64,000 nucleotides of DNA from Variovorax sp. E3 (GTDB lineage: Bacteria; Pseudomonadota; Gammaproteobacteria; Burkholderiales; Burkholderiaceae_C): contig NZ_MOWM01000024.1 in the NCBI RefSeq assembly GCF_016082275.1, positions 1-64,000 on the forward strand. The letters are read 5' to 3'. Below, one piece after another: positions 1 to 9,780 of the stretch (its first letter is position 1; every line of letters starts with the position of its first letter). The notes under the pieces are model-generated. The model did no database searches, was not told the DNA's origin, and saw nothing but the letters and a program-made list of their open reading frames with translations. Both the position numbers and the translations under genes were made by a program.

Positions 1-122
1 GCGGGCGCCGGCGGTGCGCCGACCGGCAGGAAGGGCACGCCTCCACCGCCGCTGCCGCCGCCACCACACCCGCTCAGCACCGCGATGCCCACCGCGCTGA
101 GCGCAAACCTTCTCCGATCCAT
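1..122 (-). CDS. Lipoprotein, N-terminal part only (runs off the window)
   Basis: The reading frame starts at an ATG at 122 and runs off the left edge, so only about 40 residues are visible. It begins MDRRRFALSAVGIAVLSGCG, an arginine-rich n-region, a hydrophobic core and a lipobox (LSGC). A run of glycine and serine follows, the usual flexible linker after a lipidated cysteine. A good ribosome site (GAGGAG) lies about seven bases upstream. Seen: the signal and lipobox. Inferred: membrane anchoring. The function of the missing mature domain cannot be told. Confidence 0.7.
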   Translation of the reverse strand, partial: MDRRRFALSAVGIAVLSGCGGGGSGGGGVPFLPVGAPPAP

Positions 123-242
123 GACCGATCTCCTCGTTGATTCTTCTGAATACCGTTGTTCTTGACCGGCGCGCCGATGGCGGCCTTGGGGCGCCGATTG
201 GGCCGGTTCCCCAGCCTTTGGACAATCACGAGAAATGGGTAG

Positions 243-264
243 AGCACGGCGTATGCGCCGTGCT
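243..264. repeat. Perfect 9-bp hairpin
   Basis: AGCACGGCG, a TATG loop and CGCCGTGCT form a perfect inverted repeat. No T-run follows on either strand, so it is not an obvious intrinsic terminator. It lies upstream of the lipoprotein gene and of the small gene at 384. The rest of 123-383 shows no convincing gene. Confidence 0.5.
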
Positions 265-383
265 GCGTAACCCGTTCATGGGATTGACGCTGCCGGCCCC
301 ACGGCGACACTGGGCCCGCAAAAAACAATCCCGGAACGCGCCCGCCCCTTCGTCGGCGGGCGCTTCTTCGAGCGCCCCCACCT

Positions 384-647
384 TTGATCTCACCACCCAT
401 TTCCGTCGACCTGCAAGGCGGCTGGTCCTGCTCGTTCCATTTCAAGCAGGGCGCCAGCGGCGGCTATGCCGGCGTGGCCGAGATCGCGCTGGACGGTCTG
501 CGGCATGGGGAGCTGGTCATCATGGATCAGCCCACGCTCGCCGCCGCCGTGGCGCGTGTGAAGCTGCGCGCGAGCCAGTTCGTCAGCGTGCGGTCCGTGG
601 GCGGCGCGCACAAGCCGTGGCGGCAGCGGCCCGAAGCGCAAAAGTAA
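384..647 (+). CDS. Hypothetical protein, possibly 5'-truncated by a frame change
   Basis: I do not recognise this product. Codon use between about 400 and 647 is clearly coding-like, with strong G/C at third positions, and the frame ends at a TAA at 647. The only in-frame start is a weak TTG at 384 without a clear ribosome site. A different frame with an ATG at 278 runs into the same area, so the true start may lie there with one indel near 400; several other genes in this sequence show that kind of damage. No signal peptide or domain is visible. Confidence 0.4.
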   Translation: MISPPISVDLQGGWSCSFHFKQGASGGYAGVAEIALDGLRHGELVIMDQPTLAAAVARVKLRASQFVSVRSVGGAHKPWRQRPEAQK

Positions 648-679
648 TATCGGGCCTCATCAAAAAAACGGAGGCAGGC

Positions 680-1003
680 ATGGGCCGGATCCTTTTCCTT
701 GGCGTCGTCATGGCGACCGCCGCATGCGCGGCATTCGCCCAAGCACCGCGCAGCAAGCCGTTTCCGCCCGGCGTGGTGGGCATCATGCGCATCGACGCGG
801 GCACCGACTACGTGTTTCTCGACCGGCCGACCACCATCGGCGGCGAGTGCAAGGGGTGGAAGGCGGTGTCGATCCAGGCGCCGGGCCCGGCGGGCTCGGG
901 TCTGACCCAGGTCATGTGCTGGAAGGAATCGAAGGGTCTGCTGCTCACCGCAACCGCCGACAAGGTCACCCCGCAAACACCGTCGATGGACGTGATTCGC
1001 TGA
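680..1003 (+). CDS. Small secreted protein of unknown function (107 aa)
   Basis: The ATG at 680 has a GGAGG ribosome site five bases upstream. Residues 1-20 are a classical signal peptide (MGRILFLGVVMATAACAAFA) ending in a good AxA-like cleavage site before QAPRS. The mature part of about 87 residues contains two cysteines (GECKGW, QVMCWK) that could form one disulfide bond in the periplasm. I see no known domain. It points towards the chemoreceptor gene on the opposite strand, which ends 33 bases away. Confidence 0.7.
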   Translation: MGRILFLGVVMATAACAAFAQAPRSKPFPPGVVGIMRIDAGTDYVFLDRPTTIGGECKGWKAVSIQAPGPAGSGLTQVMCWKESKGLLLTATADKVTPQTPSMDVIR

Positions 1004-1035
1004 GGCAACTGGCCGGGCGGCTCAGGCCTCAGGCC

Positions 1036-2739
1036 TCACGCCGTGAGCAAGCGCTTTTTCGACGGCGAGGCCGGCAGCCGCGCAGCCGCCCGCACCGGTC
1101 CTGCGCCCGCCGTGCGCGCCGGCACCCATTCCGCATCCACGGCGGCCTTCTCGCCGTCACCCGGCAACACGAACTGGCTGATCAGCCCGTCAAGGTTGCG
1201 CGCCTGGTCGCGCAGGCCCTGCGACGCGGCGGCCGACGCTTCCACCAGCGCCGAGTTCTGCTGCGTCATGCGGTCCAGCCGCGACACCGCCGCGTTGATC
1301 TGGCCGATGTCCTGTGTCTGCGCCAGCGTGGCCACCGTGATGTCGCTCACCGTGCCCGCCACCTGCTGGATCGACGCCATGATGCGGCCCATCGTCTGCC
1401 CCGCGCTGTCGGCCAGCACCGTGCCGGCCTCGATGCGCTGCACGGAGTTCTCGATCAGCCCCTTGATCTCGCGCGCCGCCGCGGCCGAGCGCGTGGCCAG
1501 CTGCCGCACCTCCGCCGCCACCACCGCGAAGCCGCGCCCCGAATCGCCGGCGCGCGCGGCTTCCACCGCCGCGTTGAGCGCGAGGATGTTGGTCTGGAAC
1601 GCGATGCCGTCGATCACGCCGATGATGTCCGCCATCTTGTGCGACGCGCGGTGAATGTCCTGCATCGTGCCGACCACTTGCGACACCACCTCGCCGCCTT
1701 GCGCCGCCACCGCGGCGGCCGCGCCCGCCATGTGCTCGGCCTTGCCCGCGGCCTCGCTCGACTGCGCCACGTTGCGCATCACCAGCTCCAGCGCGGCCGC
1801 CGTCTGCTGCAGGCTCGACGCGGCTTCTTCCGTGCGCGCCGACAGCTCCGAATTGCCCTGCGCCATGTCGCCCGCGGCCACGCGCACGTTCTGCACCGAC
1901 TCGCGCACGCGCACCACCAGCTCGCGCAGCGCGCCCTGCATCGCGCCCAGCGCCTGCAGCATCTGACCGGCCTCGTCGCGTGCGTGGCCCTCGATGTCTT
2001 GCCGCAGGTCGAGGCTGGCCACGCGCTGCGCCGTGTCTCCGGCCGCGCGAATCGGGCGGCTGATGCTGCGCACCAGCCACTGCGCCAGCACCGCGCCCAG
2101 CAGCAGCGCCGTGGCGCTGAACAGCACCAGCGCCAGCCGCGCCGACGCGCTGAGTTCGGCTATGCGCGTGCCCGCCGCGTCGATGGCGTCGCGCTGCGAT
2201 TGCGCGAGCTTCGACACCGCAGCCAGCAGCGCGGCCGAGCCGGGCTGAAAGCGCTGCGAGTACACGTTGCGGATGCGCTCCGTGAGGCCGGAGTCGCGCG
2301 CCGCGATCAGCTCTTTCACGGCCGCCTTGAATTCGGTGCCGGCGGCTTCGGTCTGCGCGAGCAGCGCGCGGTCGGGCGCGGACTGCAGGCGCTGGTCGAC
2401 CTGCTGCATCAGCGCGTCGTACGTCTGTTCGGTCGCCTGGATGTCGGCGGACAAGATCTCACCGACCTCGGGCTCCGAGCTCAGCGCCATCGCCTTGTAG
2501 CGCTCGGCGTTGATCGCTTGCAGCCGGTAGGCGTCGACCACCAGGCGTTCCGACACGCCGCTTTGCTGGATGGCTTCGCGCGTGGCTTCGTCCACCTTCG
2601 ACAGCGACCAGATGCCGATGCCCGAGCCCGCGAGGGTCAGCAGCAGCACGACGCTGAAAGTGGCCAGCAGGCGGCGGCCGAGGATGTTGCGGGAGCGGGG
2701 AGCGCGCGGGTCGGTGGTGATGGTGGTGTTCACGGGCAA
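1036..2739 (-). CDS. Methyl-accepting chemotaxis protein
   Basis: This is a 567-aa inner-membrane chemoreceptor that would control CheA kinase. Transmembrane segments lie at about residues 24-44 and 202-223. The periplasmic part between them is helical and of four-helix-bundle size. A HAMP linker (about 224-276) and a long signalling coiled coil follow. The hairpin tip is strongly conserved: [20 protein letters not shown], then [13 protein letters not shown]. No C-terminal NWETF-type CheR/CheB tether is present; the protein ends in a basic low-complexity tail. No che genes are nearby, so it would work with chemotaxis proteins encoded elsewhere. The ligand cannot be predicted. Confidence 0.95.
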   Translation of the reverse strand: MPVNTTITTDPRAPRSRNILGRRLLATFSVVLLLTLAGSGIGIWSLSKVDEATREAIQQSGVSERLVVDAYRLQAINAERYKAMALSSEPEVGEILSADIQATEQTYDALMQQVDQRLQSAPDRALLAQTEAAGTEFKAAVKELIAARDSGLTERIRNVYSQRFQPGSAALLAAVSKLAQSQRDAIDAAGTRIAELSASARLALVLFSATALLLGAVLAQWLVRSISRPIRAAGDTAQRVASLDLRQDIEGHARDEAGQMLQALGAMQGALRELVVRVRESVQNVRVAAGDMAQGNSELSARTEEAASSLQQTAAALELVMRNVAQSSEAAGKAEHMAGAAAAVAAQGGEVVSQVVGTMQDIHRASHKMADIIGVIDGIAFQTNILALNAAVEAARAGDSGRGFAVVAAEVRQLATRSAAAAREIKGLIENSVQRIEAGTVLADSAGQTMGRIMASIQQVAGTVSDITVATLAQTQDIGQINAAVSRLDRMTQQNSALVEASAAASQGLRDQARNLDGLISQFVLPGDGEKAAVDAEWVPARTAGAGPVRAAARLPASPSKKRLLTA

Positions 2740-3059
2740 GGCAGGCCCCCGCCGTGAGCGGCCGGGAGCGGTGATGAAGAGAGCTGGGAACGTTCCCGCG
2801 ACGGATTAGAGCGACGCCGTGTTACCGGGCATTGACGGTTCCGCGTGCGGGGGGGTTGGGCCCGCTTCTTTCTTCATGATTTCTTCAGCGTGCGGTGAGG
2901 GAGGAGGGGAGCCGGCAGATCGCGCGGGCTCGGCCGCATGTCACAGTCACCAGCCAAAGAAGGTGCAAGGTGATTTGATCGTCGGTGACACCGTTGCATC
3001 GAATTTTTGTCTGTGCCAATGACCTGCCGGATTTGCACAAGCTCTCGTCTGGCTGGGCT
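2740..3059. other. Intergenic region with no gene seen
   Basis: These 320 bases separate the start of the chemoreceptor gene from the 3' end of the outer-membrane factor gene, both on the minus strand. It should hold the chemoreceptor promoter. I found no convincing sigma-28-type promoter and no strong hairpin followed by T residues. Short open frames here lack coding-type codon use. Confidence 0.5.
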
Positions 3060-4461
3060 CTACTGCGACAAGACCAGAGGTGCGATCGCGCTTCCACCGA
3101 GCGCCTGATACACCGTCACCTGGTTGATCAATATCTCCAGGTCATTGTCTATCACGGCCATCTCGGCGGCTCTCCGCGCCTCCTGTGCCAGGAGCCAGAC
3201 TCTCAGCGGTTCAGCACCTGATTCGTAGCGTTCGCGGTAGAGGCGCTCGATCCTTGCCGCCCGAGCTAATTCCGTGCGCGATGCATCTGCCTGATAGCGC
3301 AACTGTTCGCGCGAGGACAAGGCGTTTTCAACGTCGCTCAGCGCGCGATAGAACATCTGGCGAAAGCTATTGCTGCGGCTTCGTAGGTGGCTTGAGATGC
3401 GTCGACACGGCTCTTGATCTGGCGCCACTCCAAGACAGGCAATACCAGGTTCGTGCCCAATGTTGCGACGGGGTTCCGTAGGAAAGTTGATAACGCCTTG
3501 CTGCTGGTACCAAGTGCGCCGGTCAAAGTGAGTGCGGGATAGAAGCTTGTCCGCGCGATATCGATGTTGACCAGAGCGCTGCGCAATCTCAGTTCGGCCG
3601 CGCGCAGGTCTGGTCGCCGGCCAAGCATTTGTGCGGGCAAGCCAGCTGCGATGTCCGGCGGTGCATCGACTGGGAGCGTGCGGCGTTCTGGATGGCGCGT
3701 TTCCGGTGACGCATCGAACAGCAGTGCCATCGCTCCGCGCGCTTGCTCCAATGCCTGGATCAACTTGCATGCGCCATTTGTTGTGAGGTGACCGAGCGCT
3801 CAGCCTCAAGCAACTCCAATGACGAGACCGCCCCGACTGTGCGCTGCAGTCGGACCAATTCCAGAATCTTGCCAGCATGCTGGAGGCTGTTTTCGCTGGC
3901 GGCGATGCGCTGATGCAAATTGGCGATGCGCCAGTACTGAATGATGGTGGTTCCCACCAGTGCGAGTGCTGCGCTATCGCGATCTTCCATCGTCGCCAGA
4001 ACTTCCCATTCGGCCGCGTTGCGCTGGTTCGCGATCTTGCCCCAGAGATCCACCTCATAGCCAATCGTCCCTGTCAGCGATTGGTCGTTTGCTCTAGTGG
4101 TATCCCGCAATCCACGGAGATTGCGTTGGAATCTGTTGTTGGCATTTCCTGCAATGGAAATGGTCGGATTGACCGCTGCCACGCTGGCTTGCAGCTGCGC
4201 CTGTCGCACCCTGATCGCCGCGCCAGCCAAGTCTGCATTTGAGGCGAGAACTTGATCAATCAGCGAGTCGAGCAGTGGATCTTCGAAATCGTGCCACCAC
4301 TTGTCCTTCAGGATAGTTTCACCGGCATTGGCGCTAGGCTGGTTTCGCCATGCAGATGGGATCGTCATGGAAGCCGGTTGAGGCGGTGCGAGCAGGGCCG
4401 CGCAACCCATGAGCAGGCTGCCTCCGAGCAAACCGGCGGCAATTGGCAGAAGGTTCATCAT
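3060..4461 (-). CDS. NodT-family outer-membrane efflux lipoprotein (frameshifted twice here)
   Basis: The product is the TolC-like outer-membrane channel of a tripartite exporter. It starts [20 protein letters not shown], a lipoprotein signal with lipobox LMGC, and then shows NodT family sequence (KWWHDFEDPLLDSLIDQVL; YEVDLWGKI). The frame changes near 3765 (after QQMAHA; continues LIQALEQARGAMALL) and again near 3350 (after YEAAAIAF; continues RQMFYRALSDVENAL). Each can be repaired by restoring one base, and both sides match the family, so sequencing error is as likely as real inactivation. The ATG at 4461 overlaps the macB stop codon (ATGA), showing translational coupling. GC is lower than in flanking housekeeping genes. 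Confidence 0.85.
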
Positions 4462-6422
4462 TCTCTTGCCAAGGCGTTGATCGGATCCAGGCGAGCAGCG
4501 CCGCGAGCCGGAAAAAATCCGAAGACGAGGCCGATCAAGGTCGAGCAGGCGCAAGCCATGGCGATGGCATCCAAAGAATAGTGCATCTGAAACTGGCTGC
4601 TCATGTTGGAAAACACAGCGCCGAAGCCGAATGCAACGACGATCCCCAATACGCCCCCGATCAGGCAGATCAAAACCGACTCGATCAGGAATTGCCTCAT
4701 GATGTCCGCTTGGCGGGCCCCGACCGCGATGCACACGCCAATCTCCGCAACGCGCTCGGTAACCGATACCAGCATGATGTTCATGACGCCAATGCCGCCG
4801 ACTACCAGGGAGATCACGGCAATCATCGAACCGAGCAAGGTCATGGTGGTTGTTGTCGATTCCACTGCCCTTCGGATGTTGTCGTTGTTCTGCACAAAAA
4901 AATCCGTGGCGCCGTGGCGCAGGCCGAGTAGTCGGGTCATGTCCTGCTCCGCCTCGAGCGTCGAAGCGCCATCGCGCACCCGTACCGCGATTGACTGCAA
5001 TTGAGATTGCCCGATGATGCGAGTCAGTGCCGTGGTGAAAGGTATCCACAAGCTCAGAGTTCCATCCGGCATGTGCCCTTGGCTCTTCACGACGCCAATG
5101 ACACGGCAAGGCACGTCGCCTAGCATCAGCACTTGCCCAATGGGATATCGACTCTTGCCAAGCAAGCTTTGTCGAGCGTTGTCGTCGATCACCACTTCTT
5201 GCATTTGGCGACGGACACCGTCCGAAGTGAACCCCGTGCCTGCCATCATTTGCAGGCCGTGTACTCGGAAATACTGTTCGCCGACACCTTTCAGCGAGGC
5301 ATTGACCGAGACGTTGCGATATCGCACCGTTACCGCCGTCGCGACTTCCGGTGTCACGCTGTCGGCGTAGGGGCGTTGCGCAAGTGCCTCTGCGTCGTCG
5401 GCATCGAGCGTACGCAGGGCCTCCGCGTTCCTGTCGCCGTAGCCTCGTCCAGGATAGATCACGATGGTGTTCGTTCCGAGGAGCGCGATGCTTTCGAGAA
5501 TCTTTCTGCGAGACCCCTCTCCGAGTGCGACAACCGAGACAACAGAAGCAATTCCGATGATGACACCCAGCATCGTGAGGAAACTGCGCAAGCGATGCGC
5601 GCGCATGGACAGCAGTGCCATCCTGCAAGCTTCCAGCAGAGAGCTTCCTATTGAGCGCCATGACACTGGGCGCGCCAAAGTCCTGTTCCCTTGCACGGCG
5701 ACAGGTAGCTTGGCAGGCGTGTCGACGGCATGGTTTGGCTGCAACCGATCGGCAACGACTTCACCGTCGCTGATTTCGATGACGCGCTGCGCGTGTTCCG
5801 CGACGTGGAGATCATGCGTGACGATGATCACCGTGTGCCCTTCGGCGTGAAGCTTTTTCAGGATATGGATGACCTCCTGACCGTGATATCGGTCCAGCGC
5901 ACCGGTGGGCTCATCCGCCAGAATCACATGCCCGCCGTTCATCAATGCACGCGCTATGCAGACGCGTTGCTGCTGGCCCCCCGACAGTTGGCCCGGTCGA
6001 TGATGCGATCGGTTGCTCAACCCGAGCCGATCTAGCAGCGCTTGCGCTCGCTGACGTCGGGCAGAGGCCGATTGGCCGGCGTAAATGGCTGGAATGGACA
6101 CATTGCCAAGAGCGTCCAAGTCTGGCAACAGGTGGTAGCGCTGGAAGATAAAACCGAAATGCTCGCGCCGCAGTCGCGCGAGATCGTCAGCAGACATCGC
6201 ATTGGTTGCATTTCCAGCAACTTGGTAGCTGCCCGAAGTCGGTTGATCGAGGCAACCCAGGATATTCATCAAGGTCGATTTGCCCGAGCCAGAGGGACCG
6301 ACCAGCGCCACCATTTCGCCGGCTTCGATCTTGATATTGATGTTGTTCAAGGCCATGACGGTGTCATCGCCCGACGAATAGTGTCGAGAGACTCCAGTCA
6401 ATTCCAGCAGCGTCGACCTCAT
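4458..6422 (-). CDS. macB: MacB-like ABC transporter (ATPase fused to permease)
   Basis: This 654-aa protein has an N-terminal ABC ATPase with Walker [10 protein letters not shown] (42-50), signature LSGGQ (146-150), Walker B ending ILADE (about 167-171) and the switch His in VTHD. The C-terminal half has the MacB layout: one membrane segment at about 275-300, a large periplasmic domain, and three further segments near the end. MacB proteins power a mechanotransmission-type export of peptides, lipopeptides or macrolides from the periplasm through a TolC-like channel. The ATG overlaps the macA stop (ATGA), and the stop overlaps the channel gene start. The neighbouring small secreted protein is a candidate substrate; that is inference. 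Confidence 0.93.
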   Translation of the reverse strand: MRSTLLELTGVSRHYSSGDDTVMALNNINIKIEAGEMVALVGPSGSGKSTLMNILGCLDQPTSGSYQVAGNATNAMSADDLARLRREHFGFIFQRYHLLPDLDALGNVSIPAIYAGQSASARRQRAQALLDRLGLSNRSHHRPGQLSGGQQQRVCIARALMNGGHVILADEPTGALDRYHGQEVIHILKKLHAEGHTVIIVTHDLHVAEHAQRVIEISDGEVVADRLQPNHAVDTPAKLPVAVQGNRTLARPVSWRSIGSSLLEACRMALLSMRAHRLRSFLTMLGVIIGIASVVSVVALGEGSRRKILESIALLGTNTIVIYPGRGYGDRNAEALRTLDADDAEALAQRPYADSVTPEVATAVTVRYRNVSVNASLKGVGEQYFRVHGLQMMAGTGFTSDGVRRQMQEVVIDDNARQSLLGKSRYPIGQVLMLGDVPCRVIGVVKSQGHMPDGTLSLWIPFTTALTRIIGQSQLQSIAVRVRDGASTLEAEQDMTRLLGLRHGATDFFVQNNDNIRRAVESTTTTMTLLGSMIAVISLVVGGIGVMNIMLVSVTERVAEIGVCIAVGARQADIMRQFLIESVLICLIGGVLGIVVAFGFGAVFSNMSSQFQMHYSLDAIAMACACSTLIGLVFGFFPARGAARLDPINALARE

Positions 6423-7609
6423 GTGCGGTGCGTCGCCGCTTGATCGAGGGGAGGAGTGGAGACGCCGCCGCTCTTGCCGATCACAACTTGCTCGCCCTCT
6501 TTCAAGCCTTCCAGCACTTCCACCATCACGTTACGGATTCCGATGCGCACCTGTCGCGTTGCTACGACGGGTTTCCCATTCAGAACCTTCATCACTTCGA
6601 CCTGATACGACCCATCAGGGCCCATGTCACCCAGCGCGGCCACCGGAATCACAAGCGCATCCTTGGTCGCAGCGAGCACGATCGAGACCTGTACGGTCAT
6701 CGCGATACGTAATCGATTGTCGATATTGGGAACATCGAAAGAGGCGCTGTAATACACAGGCGTCGCGTTGGCGCTCCTGTTGCCCTTGATATCACTTGCG
6801 ATGGAGTCCGGGGCGAGATCAACCCCGTGCAGGTTGCTGGTAAAGCGGCGGTCTGGGTCGCTCAGCGTTGTGAAATGAACCGATTGCCCAACTTTGACGC
6901 GCGTAACGTCGGCTTCGGATATCTGCGCCTTGATTGTCATTGTGTCAAGCGCAGCAAGAACAACAATGGTGGGCGCCAGTTGAGTCGAATTGACCGTCTG
7001 GCCTTCCCTCGTCACTATCGCCACAACCGTTCCATCCATGGGCGCCGCGATCTGGCTGTATCCGAGATTGACCGTTTCTGTATTTACAGCGATTTTCGCT
7101 TGGTCAACTTGTTCCTTGAGGGAGTCGATATCAGCCATTGCAGTGGACAGGGCGGCCTGCGCTGTCTCGTAGCTTTCACGAGAACTCGCATCATGCTCTT
7201 GCAAGCGCTGTTCTCGCTTGAATTTCAACTGAATCTGGAGCACGCTGGCTTGTTTGGCGCGCAATTGGGCGCGCGTTTGAGCTAACGCGGATCGTGCCTT
7301 TTCTACAATATTCTGCTGCGTCTTGGCATCGATCTCGGCGATTAGTTGTCCCTTTCTTACAACGTCTCCAAGTGAAACTTTTAAAGACTTGAGTTGGCCA
7401 GATACTTGGGCGCCGACGTTCACCTGTTGCCGCGCTCCCACTGTTCCGCTGGCCAAGACCACTTCCTGTATCTCTGTGCGAATTACCGAAGTCGTCTGGT
7501 AGTTGATTTTTTCATTTTCGGAAAATGCAAAATTTACAGCACAAATTGCAAGAATCAAAATCGCAGAGAAAATTGAAAAAATGGTGGGTGCATTTTTTGG
7601 CGTTCGCAT
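6419..7609 (-). CDS. macA: MacA-like periplasmic adaptor of the exporter
   Basis: This is the membrane-fusion protein linking MacB to the outer-membrane channel. I chose the ATG at 7609 (MRTPKNAPTIFSIFSAILIL), giving 396 aa with an N-terminal membrane anchor. A GTG at 7681 would add 24 residues but sits inside a hairpin arm. The order is typical of RND/MacA adaptors: lipoyl-like half (VGAQVSGQLKSLKV), an alpha-helical hairpin rich in Q, A and K (about 105-185), second lipoyl half (AAPMDGTVVAIVTREGQTV), then beta-barrel and membrane-proximal domains. It is translationally coupled to macB. Confidence 0.92.
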   Translation of the reverse strand: MRTPKNAPTIFSIFSAILILAICAVNFAFSENEKINYQTTSVIRTEIQEVVLASGTVGARQQVNVGAQVSGQLKSLKVSLGDVVRKGQLIAEIDAKTQQNIVEKARSALAQTRAQLRAKQASVLQIQLKFKREQRLQEHDASSRESYETAQAALSTAMADIDSLKEQVDQAKIAVNTETVNLGYSQIAAPMDGTVVAIVTREGQTVNSTQLAPTIVVLAALDTMTIKAQISEADVTRVKVGQSVHFTTLSDPDRRFTSNLHGVDLAPDSIASDIKGNRSANATPVYYSASFDVPNIDNRLRIAMTVQVSIVLAATKDALVIPVAALGDMGPDGSYQVEVMKVLNGKPVVATRQVRIGIRNVMVEVLEGLKEGEQVVIGKSGGVSTPPLDQAATHRT

Positions 7610-7677
7610 CTTCGTGCTGTCGGTCGTGGAGGCTGGGTGAATAGAAATTAACCATTGAGCACTCTCTTGCTGAAGAA

Positions 7678-7710
7678 GCACAGAATTTTCAATGGTTGAA
7701 AATTCTGTGC
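7678..7710 (-). repeat. Perfect 15-bp inverted repeat between the small secreted protein gene and macA
   Basis: GCACAGAATTTTCAA, a three-base TGG loop and TTGAAAATTCTGTGC pair perfectly. On the coding (minus) strand it lies 37 bases after the stop of the small secreted protein gene and about 70 bases before macA. It could be a partial terminator or RNA stability element that makes much more small-protein mRNA than exporter mRNA. It could also be an operator. No strong U-run follows, so a full terminator is less likely. Confidence 0.6.
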
Positions 7711-7747
7711 AAATGCGAGAATGGTTATGTATTCGGCAAGCGAATAA

Positions 7748-8077
7748 TTACCAGGTCAGAACAGTAAACGGACCAACGCCGTTATAGCCTCCGCCTCTGT
7801 TGGGAAGGCTGCGAACCCAATTGAGACACATGATGCGCAAGTTGGCTCGAGCTGCCGGAACATCTGGTTCATTGGGATCAGGTAGGCCCATTGTCAGGAA
7901 GTTTTCGCAGAAATATCCCGCTAGTGCTTTATTTCCAGCGATCCCGTACGCAAAGGAAGTTTGATTGTTTGCGTAAAAGGCAGATGTATTTGCTTGTGAA
8001 AGCGCCATTGCACTTCCTCCGCTTGAAAGCATTGCGGCGGCCAAGATCGGAAAAAATAGTTTTTTAACCGTTTTCAT
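7748..8077 (-). CDS. Small secreted protein, candidate cargo of the adjacent exporter (109 aa)
   Basis: I do not recognise this family. The ATG at 8077 (MKTVKKLFFPILAAAMLSSG) has a purine-rich ribosome site (AAGGGAG) and encodes a clear signal peptide cleaved after about residue 25 (SAMA). The mature part of about 84 residues is rich in Asn, Ala and Gly. It has two cysteines (YFCENF and IMCLNW) and a Gly/aromatic tail ending in NGVGPFTVLTW. Codon use is much more AT-rich than the window average. It lies first in line before macA-macB-nodT and downstream of an AraC-type regulator, so secretion by that exporter, or a sensor role, is a reasonable inference. Confidence 0.7.
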   Translation of the reverse strand: MKTVKKLFFPILAAAMLSSGGSAMALSQANTSAFYANNQTSFAYGIAGNKALAGYFCENFLTMGLPDPNEPDVPAARANLRIMCLNWVRSLPNRGGGYNGVGPFTVLTW

Positions 8078-8111
8078 TTGTTTTAACTCCCTTATTGGTT
8101 GACATAAAAAT

Positions 8112-8135
8112 GTGCTGTGGATTTTTCCACCGCAC
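8112..8135 (-). promoter_or_regulatory. Hairpin in the 5' leader of the small secreted protein gene
   Basis: GTGCtGTGG, a six-base AT loop and CCACcGCAC form a stem with one internal mismatch. It lies about 35 bases upstream of the ATG at 8077. As part of the leader it could affect mRNA stability or translation. No regulator is known. Confidence 0.4.
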
Positions 8136-8280
8136 GTTGTCATTTTGAGGTCTTGGAATTTACTATGCGTGCTGTTTCATCCACGATTGGGATCAATTTG
8201 TCTCACGCCGAATGGGGTCGACCAAGAACTGTCACTCGATAAAAGCGCGCATGCGAAAGACTTGATAAATTCATCTGGAG

Positions 8281-8303
8281 GGTGCGCTTAAAGTCAGCGG
8301 CAC
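8281..8303 (-). promoter_or_regulatory. Shared upstream motif, copy A
   Basis: Read on the minus strand this is GTGCCGCTGACTTTAAGCGC. A close relative lies upstream of the AraC-type gene (9493-9514); the shared core is GTGCCNNNGACTTTARG. This copy lies about 200 bases before the small secreted protein start, in the same orientation. A binding site for the cassette's AraC-type regulator is the simplest reading, but it is unproven. Confidence 0.4.
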
Positions 8304-8352
8304 AGTTTCTCCAGCACGCTGTGTGGAAATGACAGGACGTATGGGGCATACG

Positions 8353-9421
8353 TCAGCGCAACGAATGCATCCATTCCCGAAACGATCGGATAGGCCTATT
8401 TAACGGAGCTTCATGTGGCCCATGGGGCATTGCTTGACGCCCCCGCGCGGAAACGGCCTCACTTGGCGTGTGGCCGAATTCAGTTTTATAGGCTCGGCTG
8501 AAACGCTTTTTCGTTGGTAAAACCATGACGCCAAGCGACCTCTGCGATGCGCGCTCTTGGAGCGAATGGATCTTCAAGAATAGATCGAATCCTGAGCAAT
8601 CGCTTGCGTTGAATCTGTCGCGCGATACCACCCGACTCCTCAAAGAGTCGGTACAGCTTTGAGCGTGAAATGCCAATATCTCGGCAAATCAGACCCGCAT
8701 TCAAATCGCAATTCAACAGGTTTTTTTCAATATAGGAGACCACTCTATTTCTGAGAATAGTATGCAATTCTGAATTGACCTGCATGAGAGTGTCTGGGGT
8801 GGGCGTAAGGCAAGCGCGCAGCATATTCAATGTCGCGTGGCGAACATGCAGAGTATCTTCATGGGCTAAGTTATCAAAATTTCTGGACAAACTACTAAAG
8901 TAATCTGAAAGAAAAATACCCATTCCACCAGTGACACTGCGACCATGGAGGGTCGCTACGTTGGAAGGCAGTAATTCGCGCGGCACTATTGCAAATATTG
9001 AGTTGCCTGTTGTAATTTTTAGCTCGAACGGTGATGCCATATCAAGCAGGCAAAAACTTCCTGCATTCACCATTCTTGTTGGCTCACTTGACTGAATATG
9101 AAATTCTGCGTCGCGCTGAAGGCGAAGATAATAGTGATCCAGATTGTCGTTGCGGATTTTTCGCAAGTTTCGACGTATCCCTTGATGAGCCTTTTGCTCT
9201 GGACGCAACCAATTTGCCTCGCCGAAGATCATGTCGCCTAGACGCGCAACAGCAACCTTGGAGTCATAAATAACTGTTGCAGTCTCAGGGGGTAAAAATT
9301 CGAATAACGGACTGCTATCAGCTCTCCACGCGTCGAATCGCTCTTTCGCGGGGAAATCGATTGTGGAGAAGCGGTAGATTGGCGCAGGCAAGGGGTGTCC
9401 CAGAGAGATCGCTGCTGCCAC
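8353..9421 (-). CDS. AraC-family transcriptional regulator (frameshifted near its 3' end)
   Basis: The N-terminal two thirds resemble the ligand-binding part of AraC-type activators (AraC_binding_2-like). The C-terminal part holds the double helix-turn-helix: NLNCDLNAGLICRDIGISRS, then RIAEVAWRHGFTNEKAF. The frame changes near 8500, where GCGTTTCAGCC needs one T fewer; the family sequence then continues SRAYKTEFGHTPSEAV, so the domain is complete apart from the indel. The start is uncertain: the frame opens with GTG at 9421, while an ATG about 25 bases upstream lies in another frame. As the only regulator in the cassette, it probably controls the small secreted protein and exporter genes. Confidence 0.85.
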
Positions 9422-9780
9422 AGGGCGAGAAATTTATTCGACATGCGAGGCGTGCAGTGATGGATGTAAGGGTTTGCTTGCCGAAATGGAAAGCGCACCT
9501 AAAGTCTGGGGCACTCCTGGGCTGTACCGTTGCAAACAATAGTCAAACTCAGGCTGAGTAACTAATAAGCGCCAAAGAATGTGGAAAATTCACGGAAGCA
9601 AAGCGATGCACGCGCTGAGTATTATTTGGAAGATTCCTGCGGCAGTGTTTGTTAAACGAGATTCTTCTTTGTGAGCTGATAGAAACAAATTCATGAGCCT
9701 CTAATGGCTCGATGGATTTTCTGGGACGTAGATAAATGCAGTTCGCGATTGAAGGCCCACGAAGCGGCGCGGCGAACCGG
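9422..9780. other. Intergenic region holding the AraC gene promoter
   Basis: These 359 AT-rich bases separate the AraC-type gene from the 3' end of the luciferase-like oxidoreductase gene; both are on the minus strand. Apart from the motif at 9493-9514 I see no convincing gene, terminator or repeat. It marks the right edge of the lower-GC cassette, since GC rises sharply after about 9780. Confidence 0.5.
9493..9514 (-). promoter_or_regulatory. Shared upstream motif, copy B
   Basis: Read on the minus strand this is GTGCCCCAGACTTTAGGTGC, matching copy A at 8281-8303 at GTGCCNNNGACTTTARG. It lies about 70 bases upstream of the start of the AraC-type gene, suggesting autoregulation. Confidence 0.4.

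Noticed and set aside
2740..3059. Sigma-28 flagellar-type promoter for the chemoreceptor
   Set aside because: The sequence does not contain a convincing TCAA-N15-GCCGATAA-like match.
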